Below are positions 1 through 11,882 of a DNA stretch of 64,000 nucleotides, one piece after another; within the stretch, counting starts at the first letter, position 1; each line of letters opens with the position of its first letter. This stretch comes from Mycobacterium sp. ST-F2 (lineage in GTDB: Bacteria > Actinomycetota > Actinomycetes > Mycobacteriales > Mycobacteriaceae). The stretch is taken from assembly GCF_001905655.1 (NCBI RefSeq), contig NZ_JMHT01000017.1, positions 91,341 to 155,340 on the forward strand, given 5' to 3'. Under the pieces are notes generated by a model. The model was not told where the DNA came from, made no database searches, and was given only the letters and a program-made list of their open reading frames with translations. Position numbers and translations under genes: made by a program.

Positions 1-2
1 GC

Positions 3-242
3 ATCACGGGCGGCTCGGACATGGTCATCCGCCTCAGCGCGACGGTGCCGATCCTGATTCCGGTGATCTACTTCTCGCACGCCCTGAACAAGATCTGGCG
101 CCGCCACATGCTCGTCAAGCACGGCATCGACCCGAAACTCCTCGAAGATTCGTTGCGGCAGAAGAACGCCCACATCCACGCGGCCTACGAAGAGCGGTAC
201 GGTCGCCGGTCCGACGACGGCACGGGCAGCACCACGATCTAG
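3..242 (+). CDS. C-terminal part of an unrecognised membrane protein (cut by window edge)
   Basis: The reading frame is open to the left edge, so only the C-terminus (about 79 residues) is visible. An ATG at position 21 is possible but nothing shows it is the start. A hydrophobic stretch (VPILIPVIYFS) near the beginning could be the last membrane segment. It is followed by a basic, charged tail (KIWRRHMLVKHG...) that is probably cytoplasmic. The gene converges on pspM with only 6 nt between stop codons. I do not recognise the family. In M. tuberculosis this place next to pspM is occupied by pspN (Rv2742c) on the other strand, and this is not that gene. Confidence 0.6.
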   Translation: MTGGSDMVIRLSATVPILIPVIYFSHALNKIWRRHMLVKHGIDPKLLEDSLRQKNAHIHAAYEERYGRRSDDGTGSTTI

Positions 243-248
243 CGGCCG

Positions 249-1073
249 TCAGGCCTGCCGCAACCGTCCGAGTTCGTCGAAGGCCTGCGCCCAGGCACTG
301 AGCCGGTCGGTGGCGGCGACCAGTTCGCTGCGGTAGCGCTGCTCGGACATCGACCGCGCCGAGCCCGCACCGCTGTTCGCCGCTGACACCAATTGCGCTG
401 CCGCCGTGGCGATGTCGCTGTACTGCTGCACGCCGGCGTCGAGCTGCGCGGTGTAGGCCTGGATGGTCGGGGCCAGATGCGCCCGCGACTGCGGCACCGA
501 GCCGGCCGCGCGTTCCATCGCGACGACTTCCCCGGCAGTACCGGCCAGTGCCGCCGCCGACACATTGGCCGCCGCGGTCACCTCGGCGATCTCCGCGGCG
601 GGCAGCAACTGGCCGCGCTGGATGACGCTCAGCAGGGAATACAGGCCGCGTTCGGCCGCGGCGAGGGTCTCCATGGGTCGCCGCGCCGCCGAGCCTCTCG
701 GCGGCAGCGACCGTGATGTCCGGGCCGGCGGCAAAGGCTCGCCGCGCAGCCAGCGGTACCGCAGGAAGCACAGGGTGGCCAGGAAGGCGGCGCCGCCGGC
801 GATGGGGCCGGTGATGATCAGCACCCAGAACGGCGTGCTCCAGGCCGCCAGCAGCGCCGTCAGCCCGATCCAGAAGGCGGCGGCGCCGGCGAACAGCCAG
901 CCCAGCCGCAGCGCCCAGCGCCGCTTGCGCAGCAGCCGGGCCCGGGGGTCGGCGGCCGCGCCGAGGCGCCGGGCCACCAGATCGGACAATTCGGCAGCGG
1001 TGTCGATGCCGCGTTGCAGGACCGCCTGCCAGCCCCGGGTCTCCCCGGGACGACCGGCTGACTGGGCGTTCAC
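249..1073 (-). CDS. pspM: PspM, membrane partner of the PspA envelope-stress system
   Basis: A 274-residue Ala-rich protein that matches Rv2743c in position and layout. A basic N-terminus (RLLRKRRWALR) is followed by two adjacent membrane segments (about residues 54-77 and 80-103) and then a long, probably cytoplasmic helical tail. In M. tuberculosis PspM anchors PspA at the membrane in the ClgR-PspA-PspM-PspN response to cell-surface stress. It starts with GTG preceded by a GAGGGGG stretch, lies 24 nt downstream of pspA on the same strand, and is very likely co-transcribed from the clgR promoter. The fourth gene, pspN, is not seen downstream. Confidence 0.85.
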   Translation of the reverse strand: MNAQSAGRPGETRGWQAVLQRGIDTAAELSDLVARRLGAAADPRARLLRKRRWALRLGWLFAGAAAFWIGLTALLAAWSTPFWVLIITGPIAGGAAFLATLCFLRYRWLRGEPLPPARTSRSLPPRGSAARRPMETLAAAERGLYSLLSVIQRGQLLPAAEIAEVTAAANVSAAALAGTAGEVVAMERAAGSVPQSRAHLAPTIQAYTAQLDAGVQQYSDIATAAAQLVSAANSGAGSARSMSEQRYRSELVAATDRLSAWAQAFDELGRLRQA

Positions 1074-1097
1074 CGCTGCCCCCTCACATCTCGAAAG

Positions 1098-1907
1098 TTA
1101 CTGCGACAGCGGGTTTTCCGGAGCCGGGTTGGCTGCCGGAGCCGCGGGCGTGGCGGGCGCGGCGGCACCGCCGGACGGCAGGGAGTTGCCCTGCATCGAG
1201 GCACGGATCTGCTCGAGGCGCGAATGCCCGGCCATCTGCACGCTGGCCTGCTGGACCTCCATCATGCGGCCCTGAACGGAGTTCTGCGCCAGCTCGGCAG
1301 AGCCCATGGCGTTGGCGTAACGACGCTCGATCTTGTCGCGCACCTCGTCGAGGCTGGGCGTGTTGCCCGGCGCGGCGATCTCGGTCATGGAGCGCAGCGA
1401 AGCGCTGACCTGCTCCTGCATCTTCGCCTGCTCGAGCTGCGACAGCAGCTTGGTGCGCTCGGCGATCTTCTGCTGCAGCACCATGGCGTTCTGCTCGACG
1501 GCCTTCTTGGCCTGCGTCGCGGCCTGCAGCGACTGGTCGTGCAGCCCCTTGAGGTCCTCGACGCTCTGCTCGGCGGTCACCAGCTGGGCGGCGAAGGCCT
1601 CGGCGGCGTTGTTGTACTCGGTGGCCTTGGCGACGTCACCGGCCGCGGTGGCCTGGTCGGCCAGGGTCAGTGCCTGCCGCACGTTGGCCTGCAGCTTCTC
1701 GATGTCGGCGAGCTGACGGCTCAGGCGCATCTCCAGCTGGCGCTGGTTGCCGATGACCGAGGCGGCCTGCTGCGTCAGGGCCTGGTGCTGGCGCTGGGCC
1801 TCCTCGATCGCCTGCTGAATCTGCACCTTCGGGTCGGCGTACTCGTCGACCTTGGAGCTGAACAGCGCCATGAGGTACTTCCAGGCTTTGACAAAGGGAT
1901 TGGCCAT
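1098..1907 (-). CDS. pspA: PspA/IM30-family phage-shock protein (35-kDa antigen)
   Basis: A 269-residue protein of the PspA/IM30 family that corresponds to Rv2744c. It opens with the amphipathic segment typical of the family ([15 protein letters not shown]), which binds membrane. Residues of roughly 25-190 form long Gln/Ala/Glu-rich coiled coils, and the tail is Pro/Ala-rich. PspA proteins oligomerise on the inner face of the membrane to protect it under stress. In mycobacteria PspA also binds ClgR and restrains it, giving feedback on the operon. It lies between clgR (upstream, 181-nt spacer) and pspM (24 nt downstream) on one strand. The start ATG follows a weak ribosome-binding site. Confidence 0.93.
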   Translation of the reverse strand: MANPFVKAWKYLMALFSSKVDEYADPKVQIQQAIEEAQRQHQALTQQAASVIGNQRQLEMRLSRQLADIEKLQANVRQALTLADQATAAGDVAKATEYNNAAEAFAAQLVTAEQSVEDLKGLHDQSLQAATQAKKAVEQNAMVLQQKIAERTKLLSQLEQAKMQEQVSASLRSMTEIAAPGNTPSLDEVRDKIERRYANAMGSAELAQNSVQGRMMEVQQASVQMAGHSRLEQIRASMQGNSLPSGGAAAPATPAAPAANPAPENPLSQ

Positions 1908-2088
1908 GAGATCGGTCCGCCTTCGTGTCGTTCGTTGATTCGGGATCGGTTGTCAGGTTGCCGGCCACACCGGTGGCAGCGCGTCTACAGCCAACCTAGT
2001 GGGTATGGACAGCCCGACGCAGCCCGCATGCAGGATTACGGCGCGGCGCGTGCCATCCGTGTCTTGCTGCGGGTCAGGCCCCGGCGAC

Positions 2089-2412
2089 TCAGGCAACCGC
2101 CATGGCGAGATGCTGCGGGATGACGACCTTGGTGGCGACGTCGATGTTGGCCACCGTGCGGTCGGCCTCGGCGCGCTCGGTGTGCAGCATCTGCTCGGCG
2201 GCGTCGGCCAGCACCTGGGACAGCGGCACGTCCAGGGCGCCGCAGATGGCGCCCAGCAGCTCGCTCGAGGGTTCCTTGCGGCCCCGCTCGACCTCGGACA
2301 GATAACCCAGGCTCACCCGAGCACCGTCGGACACCTCGCGCAGTGTGCGTCCCTGCCCGGTACGGGCCTGACGCAGCACGTCGCCGATGACCTCACGCAG
2401 TAATGTCGTCAT
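2089..2412 (-). CDS. clgR: ClgR, XRE-family transcriptional activator
   Basis: A 107-residue HTH_3/XRE regulator. The helix-turn-helix ([22 protein letters not shown]) spans about residues 22-43 and is followed by ERGRKEPS, as in ClgR proteins of actinobacteria. ClgR activates clp protease genes and, in mycobacteria, its own psp operon. An upstream in-frame start exists, but the ATG at 2412 is preferred because GAAGGGG lies 7 nt before it and the protein then has the usual ClgR length. It is the first gene of clgR-pspA-pspM. The upstream spacer holds a SigE-type promoter. Confidence 0.93.
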   Translation of the reverse strand: MTTLLREVIGDVLRQARTGQGRTLREVSDGARVSLGYLSEVERGRKEPSSELLGAICGALDVPLSQVLADAAEQMLHTERAEADRTVANIDVATKVVIPQHLAMAVA

Positions 2413-2492
2413 CGCGTTTCCCCTTCGCCCTGAAGTAACAGCAGCCGCGCAGCCCGGCCGGACCACCCGTTCTACACGGTCTTGTAGGCACC

Positions 2493-2519
2493 AACGCGGC
2501 GACGCACCGCTTTGGTTCC
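2493..2519 (-). promoter_or_regulatory. SigE-type promoter of the clgR-pspA-pspM operon
   Basis: Read on the minus strand, GGAACC (2519-2514), a 17-nt spacer and CGTT (2496-2493) match the mycobacterial SigE consensus (GGAAC ... GTT). It lies about 80 nt before the clgR start. Within the spacer GCGG-N7-CCGC forms a small inverted repeat that could be a regulator site. SigE control of clgR is established in M. tuberculosis; use of this exact site here is inferred. Confidence 0.7.
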
Positions 2520-2542
2520 CGAGGGGACGAATCAAGGTCGAA

Positions 2543-3127
2543 TCAGGAACGGCGAAACGCCGAGACGGCGTAGTCGATGCCGGTCAGCACCGTCAGCACG
2601 ACCGCGGCCCACATGAACACCCAGGCGGTGGTCAGCCACGGGGCGGGCCAGGCATGCAGGGGCAGGACGAACAGGCCGATGGCCACGGCCTGCACCAGCG
2701 TCTTGAGCTTGCCGCCGCGGCTGGCGGGGATGACGCCGCGCCGGATCACCGCGAAGCGCAACAGCGTCACCGCGAGCTCGCGGGCGAGGATCACGATGGT
2801 GATCCACCACGGCAGGTCGCCGAGCATCGACAGCCCGATGAGCGCCGCCCCGATCAGGGCCTTGTCGGCGATGGGATCGGCCAGCTTGCCGAACTCGGTG
2901 ACCATGTCGAAGCTGCGGGCGATCTCACCGTCGAACCGGTCCGTGATGACAGCGGCCGCGAACACGACGAAAGCAATGATGCGCCAACGCGTTTCGTGAC
3001 CGTCGCCGACGAAGAGCGCCGCCAGGAACACGGGCACCAGCACAATGCGCAGGCCGGTCAGCAGATTGGCGATGTTCGCCACGCCGGCGCGCGAGGCGCG
3101 CGGGTCGGTATCTGGCTGGCCTGTCAT
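2543..3127 (-). CDS. pgsA3: CDP-alcohol phosphatidyltransferase (PgsA3 type)
   Basis: An integral membrane enzyme of 194 residues that transfers a phosphatidyl group from CDP-diacylglycerol to an alcohol, probably glycerol-3-phosphate. The family signature DGxxARx8GxxxDxxxD is complete (about residues 64-86: DGEIAR ... GKLADPIAD). Several hydrophobic helices follow. A GTG further upstream (3148) is possible, but ATG 3127 is chosen because a -10-like TATCCT sits 6 nt before it, giving a leaderless start. It corresponds to Rv2746c and is divergent from argA. The exact product (phosphatidylglycerophosphate or another lipid) cannot be told from sequence. Confidence 0.9.
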   Translation of the reverse strand: MTGQPDTDPRASRAGVANIANLLTGLRIVLVPVFLAALFVGDGHETRWRIIAFVVFAAAVITDRFDGEIARSFDMVTEFGKLADPIADKALIGAALIGLSMLGDLPWWITIVILARELAVTLLRFAVIRRGVIPASRGGKLKTLVQAVAIGLFVLPLHAWPAPWLTTAWVFMWAAVVLTVLTGIDYAVSAFRRS

Positions 3128-3133
3128 CGACAC

Positions 3134-3176
3134 AGGATATCCGGTCACCTACCGGGCGATACGCAGCCGATACCCT
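3134..3176. promoter_or_regulatory. Divergent pgsA3/argA promoter pair, both apparently leaderless
   Basis: On the minus strand TATCCT (3139-3134) ends 6 nt before the pgsA3 ATG. On the plus strand TACCCT (3171-3176) ends 6 nt before the argA GTG. Neither gene has a Shine-Dalgarno sequence, as expected for leaderless mycobacterial mRNAs. Confidence 0.5.
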
Positions 3177-3182
3177 CCACAT

Positions 3183-3704
3183 GTGAGCGACGCACCGAAA
3201 CCCGGCACCACAGGGCTGGTGGTTCGCCGCGCCCGGACTTCCGACGTACCGGGAATCAAGGCCCTCGTCGACATCTACGCAGGAAAGATCCTGCTCGAGA
3301 AGAACCTGGTGACCCTCTACGAGGCGGTCCAGGAGTTCTGGGTGGCCGACCTGGACGGCGAGATCGTCGGCTGTGGCGCATTGCACGTGCTGTGGGCCGA
3401 TCTCGGCGAGGTGCGTACCGTCGCGGCCCATCCCAAGGTGCGTGGCATGGGCGTCGGGCACGCGGTGGTCGCCAAACTGCTCGACGTGGCCCGGGACCTG
3501 CAGCTGCAGCGCGTCTTCGTGCTGACCTTCGAGACCGATTTCTTCAGCCGGCACGGCTTCAAGGAGATCGAGGGCACGCCCGTCACCGCCGAGGTGTACG
3601 AGGAGATGTGCCGCTCGTACGACACCGGTGTGGCGGAGTTCCTGGACCTGTCCTACGTCAAGCCGAACACCCTGGGCAACACCCGGATGCTGGTCACGCT
3701 GTAG
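3183..3704 (+). CDS. argA: ArgA, single-domain GNAT N-acetylglutamate synthase
   Basis: A 173-residue GNAT acetyltransferase that closely resembles Rv2747, the first enzyme of arginine biosynthesis (acetyl-CoA plus glutamate). The acetyl-CoA pocket lies around EVRTVAAHPKVRGMGVGHAV (about residues 77-96), and the conserved block LQRVFVLTFETDFF follows. Unlike the classical enterobacterial ArgA it has no amino-acid-kinase domain. GTG 3183 is chosen because it gives the usual 170-odd residues and sits 6 nt after a TACCCT -10 element. A longer frame upstream overlaps pgsA3. Its stop abuts the stop of the convergent DUF4282 gene. Confidence 0.92.
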   Translation: MSDAPKPGTTGLVVRRARTSDVPGIKALVDIYAGKILLEKNLVTLYEAVQEFWVADLDGEIVGCGALHVLWADLGEVRTVAAHPKVRGMGVGHAVVAKLLDVARDLQLQRVFVLTFETDFFSRHGFKEIEGTPVTAEVYEEMCRSYDTGVAEFLDLSYVKPNTLGNTRMLVTL

Positions 3705-4223
3705 CTAGTCGGCGCCTTCGGCTGCCGCGTTCCGGCGCGCCACGATGCGGTCGCGCATGTCCATGATCGCGGCCCGCCGACGGGACCGTCCGCCACGGCC
3801 GAACGACGGCAGCGTCGGGATCACCTCGATCTTGTCCGACACCCCGATCATCAGCTCGGCGATCTCCAACACCAGCTCGTTGAGCTCGTCGACCTGCTGA
3901 CCCATCGCCATGAACGCGCTCAGCGACTCCAGGACCACGCGCGCCACCAGCACGATCGCGACGCAGGTGACCGGACCGGCGAGCACCAGCCAGAACACGC
4001 CGAGCACTGCGGACAACTCGAACGCCACCACGGCGCCCGCGAGATACAGAACCACCGCACCGGCGATCACCAGCCCGTACAACAGCGGAACCACGTGCTG
4101 CGCCGTCGACTTCCGGAACCCGAAGTCGGTGAACGCCGTCAGCGCGGGCCACCTGCGGCCACCGGATTCGAGCTCGGTGTCGAGCTCCGCGTCCGTTGCT
4201 GCGCTGCGCGAAATGTCAACCAC
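3705..4223 (-). CDS. DUF4282-family membrane protein
   Basis: A 172-residue protein with an acidic N-terminus, the FTDFGFRKSTAQ block seen in DUF4282 proteins, and two membrane helices (about residues 43-67 and 72-95). A conserved helical stretch (VDELNELVLEIAELMIGVSDKIE) and a basic tail (RGGRSRRRA) complete it. Function of the family is unknown. GTG start follows a good AAGGAGG site. It converges on argA without any spacer and lies 109 nt downstream of ftsK on the same strand. Confidence 0.75.
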   Translation of the reverse strand: MVDISRSAATDAELDTELESGGRRWPALTAFTDFGFRKSTAQHVVPLLYGLVIAGAVVLYLAGAVVAFELSAVLGVFWLVLAGPVTCVAIVLVARVVLESLSAFMAMGQQVDELNELVLEIAELMIGVSDKIEVIPTLPSFGRGGRSRRRAAIMDMRDRIVARRNAAAEGAD

Positions 4224-4332
4224 GGCAAAGCCTCCTTAGGAGTCCAGCCTCCCACAGTCGGAGCCGTCAGCGACCGATCGTCGTTGTTATCCGCACCGCC
4301 GATCAGCCCGGGTGTGACGTCGGCAACAGCGG

Positions 4333-6969
4333 TCAGAAACCGGGGTCGTCGCCCATCGAACCGTTGGCGTCCGAGCCGCCCTGGATCAGCATCAGCGTGC
4401 CGGCGAGCTCATCGGGCTTGACCAGGACCTCACGGGCCTTGGAGCCCTCGGACGGTCCGACGATGCCGCGGGTCTCCATCAGGTCCATCAGGCGGCCGGC
4501 CTTGGCGAACCCGACCCGCAGCTTGCGCTGCAGCATCGAGGTCGACCCGAACTGGCTCGACACGACCAGCTCGACGGCCTGCAGGAAGACGTCCATGTCG
4601 TCGCCGATGTCGCTGTCGATCTCGCGCTTCTCGACGGTCTTGACCGTGACGCCGTCGATGAACTCGGGCTGGGCCTGCTGCTTGGTGAAGGCGACGACGG
4701 CCTGGATTTCGTCGTCGCTGACGAACGCACCCTGGACCCGGATGGGCTTGGGCGCCTCCGACGGCTGGAACAGGCCGTCGCCCTTACCGGTGAGCTTCTC
4801 GGCGCCGATCTGGTCGAGGATGACGCGCGAGTTGGTCGCGTTGGTGACGCCGAATGCCATGCGGGACGGCACATTTGCCTTGATCAGACCGGTCACGACC
4901 GACACCACCGGCTGCTGGGTGGCCAGCACCAGGTGGATGCCCGCGGCGCGGGCCTTCTGGGTGATGCGGACGATGGCGTCCTCGACGTCGCGCGGCGCCT
5001 GCATCATCAGGTCGGCCAGCTCGTCGACGACGCACAGGATGTACGGATAGGTCTTGTAGACCCGCTCGCTGCCCAGCGGCGCGGTGATCTCGCCCGAGCG
5101 CACCTTCTTGTTGAAGTCGTCGATGTGCCGGACACCGCTGGCGCTCATGTCCTGGTAGCGCTGCTCCATCTCCTCGACCAGCCAGGCGAGCGCGGCGGCG
5201 GCCTTCTTCGGGTCGATGATCACGGGCGTGATGAGGTGCGGAATACCTTGGTACGGCGGGAATTCCACCATCTTGGGGTCGACCAGGATCATCCGGACCT
5301 CGTCGGGGGTGGCGCGCTGCAGCAGCGACACCAGCATCGAGTTGATGAAGCTCGACTTACCCGAACCGGTGGAGCCGGCCACCAGGAGGTGCGGCATCTT
5401 GGCCAGGTTGTAGCTGATGAAGTGGCCTTCGACGTCCTTGCCGATGCCGAACACCATCGGGTGGTGGTCCTTGCGGGTGCTCGGCGCGTTCAGCACGTCC
5501 TTGAGCCGCACCATCTCGCGGTCGCTGTTCGGCACCTCGACACCGACCAGAGACTTACCGGGGATCGGCGCGAGCAGGCGGATGTGCTCGTTGGCCACCG
5601 CGTAGGCGAGGTTGCGCTGCAGCTGGGTGAACCGCTCGACGCGGACACCCGGCCCGAGCTCGATCTCGTACCGGGTGACGGTCGGGCCGCGCTGGAAGCC
5701 GACGACCGTGGCGTCGACCTTGAACTGCTCCATGACCTCGGAGATGGCCGACATGATGCGGTCGTTGTCGCGGCCGACACGCTTCGGCGGGTCACCGTCG
5801 GACAGCAGGTCCAGCGGCGGCAGCGTGTAGTCGCCCTCGATGACGCGGTCCAGCGACAAGCCGTCGTCCTGCGCCTTTTCCAGGGCCTTGGCCTTGGTGG
5901 GCACCGGGTCCGCGACGTTCTGGGCCTTGCGGCGGCGCGCCGGCTTGGCGGCCGGCTCGGGCGCGGTCGGCGCTTCGTCGGCGGCGGGCTCGACGGGGTA
6001 GTTGTCCATCGGCGTGCGGCCCAGCGGGCGCGTCATGGCCGCGGTGGTCTGGTCCGAGCCGGGCCAGGCCTCGGGTTCGTCACGCGAGTAGGTCGGGTCG
6101 TCGTAGTAGCCGTCCGAGAAATCGTCGGCGAAGTCGTCCACGAAACCGGCCGACGCGTCGTCGTAGTCCTCGTCGTGCTCGCCGCGCAGGCGGCCGGAGA
6201 CCATGTAGCGCAGCGTTTCCGGCAGCTCCCGGATGGTCGTGCCGGTGACGAGCAGCAGGCCGAACAGCACGCCCATGATGAGCAGCGGCGTGGCGATCCA
6301 GACGGTCAGCCCGTCCGAGAGCGGCCCGCCGATGACGAAGCCGACGAAGCCGGCGGCGCCGCGGCGCTCCCCCGGCTCGGTGGGCGCGCCGGCCCAGATG
6401 TGCCACAGGCCCAGAACGGGCAGCCCGATCATGACGGCGCCGAGGATCAGCCGGGGCCGGGCGTCGGGGTTCGGATGGGTGCGCATCAGCGTGACGGCCA
6501 GTGCGAGCAGCAGCACCGGCAGCACCACGACCGCGGCTCCGATGACGGTGCGGACGCCGTAGTCGATCCAGGCGCCGACCGGGCGCGCCGCGCCGAACCA
6601 GGAGCTCGCGGCGATGAGGAAGGCGACGCCGAGCAGTGCCAGCGCGATGCCGTCACGGCGGTGTCCGGGCTCGAGTTCGCGGGCCCGGCCGACGCTGCGG
6701 GCGGTGGTTCCGGCGCCCTTGGCGAGCATCAGCCAGCCGGCGCGGGCGCCACGACCCACCGCGGCGCCGGCGGTGGCGACCGGCGATGGATGCGGCGCGG
6801 GTTTGCGGGCCGGCTTGCGGGCGGGCGATTTCGGGGCCGGCGGACGTGCCGGCCGGCCCGACTTTGCACTGCCTGACTTCGATGAACGCGCCCCCGAACC
6901 GGCTGCGCCACGATTCGCCGACCCGGCCTTGGCCCGGTTAGCTGAGCTCGTTGCGGTTTTACTCGCCAT
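4333..6969 (-). CDS. ftsK: FtsK/SpoIIIE DNA translocase
   Basis: An 878-residue septal DNA motor (Rv2748c type) that pumps chromosome ends through the division septum and coordinates dimer resolution. The N-terminus is very basic and low in complexity (Lys/Ala/Pro). It is followed by about four membrane helices (residues 90-220), an acidic Asp/Tyr-rich linker and the motor domain with Walker A GSTGSGKSS near residue 530 and Walker B ILCVVDELADL. The C-terminal gamma winged-helix domain (SSQFGSTSMLQRKLRVGFAK) reads KOPS sequences. ATG 6969 (MASKT) is chosen over an upstream in-frame ATG, because the extra 38 residues look non-coding and MASKT matches the M. tuberculosis start. Confidence 0.96.
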   Translation of the reverse strand: MASKTATSSANRAKAGSANRGAAGSGARSSKSGSAKSGRPARPPAPKSPARKPARKPAPHPSPVATAGAAVGRGARAGWLMLAKGAGTTARSVGRARELEPGHRRDGIALALLGVAFLIAASSWFGAARPVGAWIDYGVRTVIGAAVVVLPVLLLALAVTLMRTHPNPDARPRLILGAVMIGLPVLGLWHIWAGAPTEPGERRGAAGFVGFVIGGPLSDGLTVWIATPLLIMGVLFGLLLVTGTTIRELPETLRYMVSGRLRGEHDEDYDDASAGFVDDFADDFSDGYYDDPTYSRDEPEAWPGSDQTTAAMTRPLGRTPMDNYPVEPAADEAPTAPEPAAKPARRRKAQNVADPVPTKAKALEKAQDDGLSLDRVIEGDYTLPPLDLLSDGDPPKRVGRDNDRIMSAISEVMEQFKVDATVVGFQRGPTVTRYEIELGPGVRVERFTQLQRNLAYAVANEHIRLLAPIPGKSLVGVEVPNSDREMVRLKDVLNAPSTRKDHHPMVFGIGKDVEGHFISYNLAKMPHLLVAGSTGSGKSSFINSMLVSLLQRATPDEVRMILVDPKMVEFPPYQGIPHLITPVIIDPKKAAAALAWLVEEMEQRYQDMSASGVRHIDDFNKKVRSGEITAPLGSERVYKTYPYILCVVDELADLMMQAPRDVEDAIVRITQKARAAGIHLVLATQQPVVSVVTGLIKANVPSRMAFGVTNATNSRVILDQIGAEKLTGKGDGLFQPSEAPKPIRVQGAFVSDDEIQAVVAFTKQQAQPEFIDGVTVKTVEKREIDSDIGDDMDVFLQAVELVVSSQFGSTSMLQRKLRVGFAKAGRLMDLMETRGIVGPSEGSKAREVLVKPDELAGTLMLIQGGSDANGSMGDDPGF

Positions 6970-7149
6970 GGCTGCCAGCCTAGTCGCAATCACCCCATCT
7001 GCACCATCTGCCACACAAGTAACGCTTGGGTCACGACCAGGTCCGCATATCTGCTGGTCACGCAGCAGTGGGAGCCACGTCACACGCGCCGCGCGGGCCG
7101 GTCTAACGTGGACACCTGTCTAGGTCAGCTAGCTATCGAGGAGTTCTTC

Positions 7150-7470
7150 ATGCCCGTCGTTGTCGTCGCCACCATGAAAGCCAAGCCCGAGTCCGTCGAC
7201 CTGGTCCGCGCCGCGTGCGTCGAGGCCGTCGACGCCGTCCACGGCGAGCCGGGCTGTGAGCTCTACTCGCTGCACGAGGCCGACGGCGGCACGTTCGTGT
7301 TCGTCGAGCAGTGGGCCGACGCGGATGCCATCAAGACCCACAGCACCGCCCCGGCCATCGGCAAGCTGTTCGGCGCCATCGGCGAGCACCTCGACGGCGC
7401 GCCCGACATCAAAATGCTCGCGCCCGTGGTCGCCGGCGATCCGGCCAAGGGCCGGCTGCGGGGGCAGTAG
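7150..7470 (+). CDS. ABM-superfamily (antibiotic biosynthesis monooxygenase-like) protein
   Basis: A 106-residue dimeric alpha-beta barrel protein (ABM fold), matching Rv2749. The diagnostic pattern of short strands is visible: [43 protein letters not shown]. Members include quinol monooxygenases and heme-degrading enzymes; no residue here fixes the substrate. ATG 7150 follows GAGGAG; an upstream ATG at 7108 adds 14 unlikely residues. Its stop is 2 nt before the SDR gene, so the two form an operon with the methyltransferase that follows. Confidence 0.85.
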   Translation: MPVVVVATMKAKPESVDLVRAACVEAVDAVHGEPGCELYSLHEADGGTFVFVEQWADADAIKTHSTAPAIGKLFGAIGEHLDGAPDIKMLAPVVAGDPAKGRLRGQ

Positions 7471-7472
7471 CC

Positions 7473-8300
7473 ATGGGTGAGCTGAGCGGCAAGGTCGCCT
7501 TCATCACCGGCGCGGCGCGTGGCCAGGGCCGCGCGCATGCGGTGAAGCTGTCGTCGATGGGCGCCGACATCATCGCCGTCGACCTGTGCGACCAGATCGC
7601 GTCGGTCCCCTACCCCATGGCCACGCCCGACGATCTGGCCGCGACGGTGAAACTGGTCCAGGACAACGGCGCACGGATCGTCGCCGGCCAGGCCGACGTC
7701 CGCGACCGCGATGCCCTCAAGACCGCGCTCAAGGCCGGCGTCGAGGAACTCGGCGGACGGTTGGACATCGTCATCGCCAACGCCGGGATCGCGCCGATGG
7801 CCGGTGAAGACGCCTGGCAGGACGTCATCGACGTCAACCTGACGGGCGTGTACAACACGCTGGACGTGGCGATGCGGCCGATGGTCAAGGCCGGCAACGG
7901 TGGATCGATCGTGCTGATCAGCTCGGTGGCCGGACTGGTCGGGCTGGCCTCACCGATGGCCGGGTCGGTGGGCTATGCCGCCGCCAAGCACGGCATGGTG
8001 GGACTGATGCGGGTTTACGCGAATCTGCTTGCGTCGCAGAACATCCGGGTCAACTCGATCCATCCGGCCGGGGTCGACACCCCGATGATCGACAACGAGT
8101 TCACCCGGAAGTGGTTGAGCCAGTTGACCTCCGACTCCGAAGCGGCCAAATCAGCGCCGAACATGACCAACGCGTTGCCCGTGCAGGTGCTCGAGGCCGA
8201 GGACATCGCCAACACCGTGGCGTGGCTGGTGTCGGACGCCGGGCGGTACATCACCGGCGTGACCCTGCCGGTGGACGCCGGCTTCGTCAACAAGCGCTGA
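7473..8300 (+). CDS. Short-chain dehydrogenase/reductase, mycofactocin-coupled type
   Basis: A 275-residue NAD(P)-dependent oxidoreductase. The Rossmann motif is [12 protein letters not shown] (about residues 11-22), followed by [16 protein letters not shown], and the catalytic Ser-Tyr-Lys (ISSVAG ... YAAAKHG). The extended TGAARGQGR motif and the insert after the second strand are typical of the SDR subfamily thought to hold NAD tightly and pass electrons to mycofactocin. That assignment is by family resemblance only. It corresponds to Rv2750 and is sandwiched in a three-gene operon with 2-nt and 1-nt gaps. Confidence 0.88.
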   Translation: MGELSGKVAFITGAARGQGRAHAVKLSSMGADIIAVDLCDQIASVPYPMATPDDLAATVKLVQDNGARIVAGQADVRDRDALKTALKAGVEELGGRLDIVIANAGIAPMAGEDAWQDVIDVNLTGVYNTLDVAMRPMVKAGNGGSIVLISSVAGLVGLASPMAGSVGYAAAKHGMVGLMRVYANLLASQNIRVNSIHPAGVDTPMIDNEFTRKWLSQLTSDSEAAKSAPNMTNALPVQVLEAEDIANTVAWLVSDAGRYITGVTLPVDAGFVNKR

Positions 8301-8301
8301 C

Positions 8302-9170
8302 ATGGCCCGCAATGCCGCGGCGCAGACGGCTTTCGGGCCGATGGTGCTCGCCGCGATCGAGCAGCACGAGCCGCCGGGTCGTCGTCTGGTCGATGACGAC
8401 CTGGCGGCATCGTTCCTGCCGCCGGGCCTTCGCACACTGGTGGCGGCCACCCGGTGGTCGCCGGTGCGCAGCGCCATCATGGCCGCGTCGGACCGGTCGG
8501 CGCCCGGCATGTGGGCCGGCATCTTGTGCCGTAAGCGCTACGCCGACGACAACCTGATCGCGGCACTCGGCGACATCGACGCCGTGGTGATCCTGGGCGC
8601 GGGCCTCGACACCCGGGGCTGCCGACTGGCGAGCCGCAGCGCCATCCCGGTGTTCGAGGTGGACCAGCCGCTCAACACCGAGCGCAAACGCGCTGTGCTG
8701 AACCGGGTCCTCGGCACTCCCCCACCGTCCGTCCACCTGGTCGCCGTGGACTTCGAGCACGACGACCTGATGGCCACCCTCGCCGCTGCGGGGTACCGCC
8801 GTGATGCCCGCACGTTCTTCATCTGGGAGGGCGTCACGCAATACCTGACCGCTGAGGCGGTCGATGCCACGCTCGCGCAACTACGGTCCGCGCCGGCGGG
8901 CAGCCGACTCGACTTCACCTACGTGCAGCGCGATTTCATCGACGGCGTCGACATCGCCGCCGCGCCATCGCTGTACCGCCGGTTCCGCGAGCGCAGCGAG
9001 GTCTGGAAGTACGGACTCCGACCCGACGAGGTCGACCGGTTCCTGGACGGATACGGCTGGCGACTGCTCGACCAGTTGGGGCCGGACCAGGCGCGTGACC
9101 GCTATGTGCGCCCGACCGGCCGGGCGCTGCCGACCTCGAGTCTCGAGTGGTCGGCGCTGGCCCGGAAGAT

Positions 9171-9174
<4 letters not shown>
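8302..9174 (+). CDS. SAM-dependent methyltransferase, leucine-carboxyl-methyltransferase-like family
   Basis: A 290-residue class I methyltransferase (Rv2751 type) from the large mycobacterial family related to PPM/LCMT enzymes. The SAM-binding loop is VVILGAGLDTRGCRL (about residues 94-108), followed by the acidic residue of FEVDQP and the conserved FIWEGVTQYL. The methyl acceptor is unknown for this family in mycobacteria. ATG starts 1 nt after the SDR stop. The 3' end overlaps the convergent rnj gene by 4 nt. Confidence 0.85.
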
Positions 9175-11809
<2,635 letters not shown>

Positions 11810-11870
11810 TCAGCCGCCCCTCTCGGCGGGCTACCTGCCGCAACAGGTGCTTGCCCACCGAGCTCGGGGT

Positions 11871-11876
11871 TACATT
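11871..11876 (+). promoter_or_regulatory. -10 element (TACATT) of the VOC gene
   Basis: TACATT is followed by 6 nt and the ATG at 11883, and no Shine-Dalgarno sequence is present, so transcription probably starts at the start codon. Confidence 0.45.
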
Positions 11877-11882
11877 CGAAAA

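Noticed and set aside
4933..6876. Long plus-strand open frame opposite ftsK
   Set aside because: Sequence is Arg/Gly/Asp-rich mirror coding on the strand opposite a conserved gene; typical of high-GC DNA.
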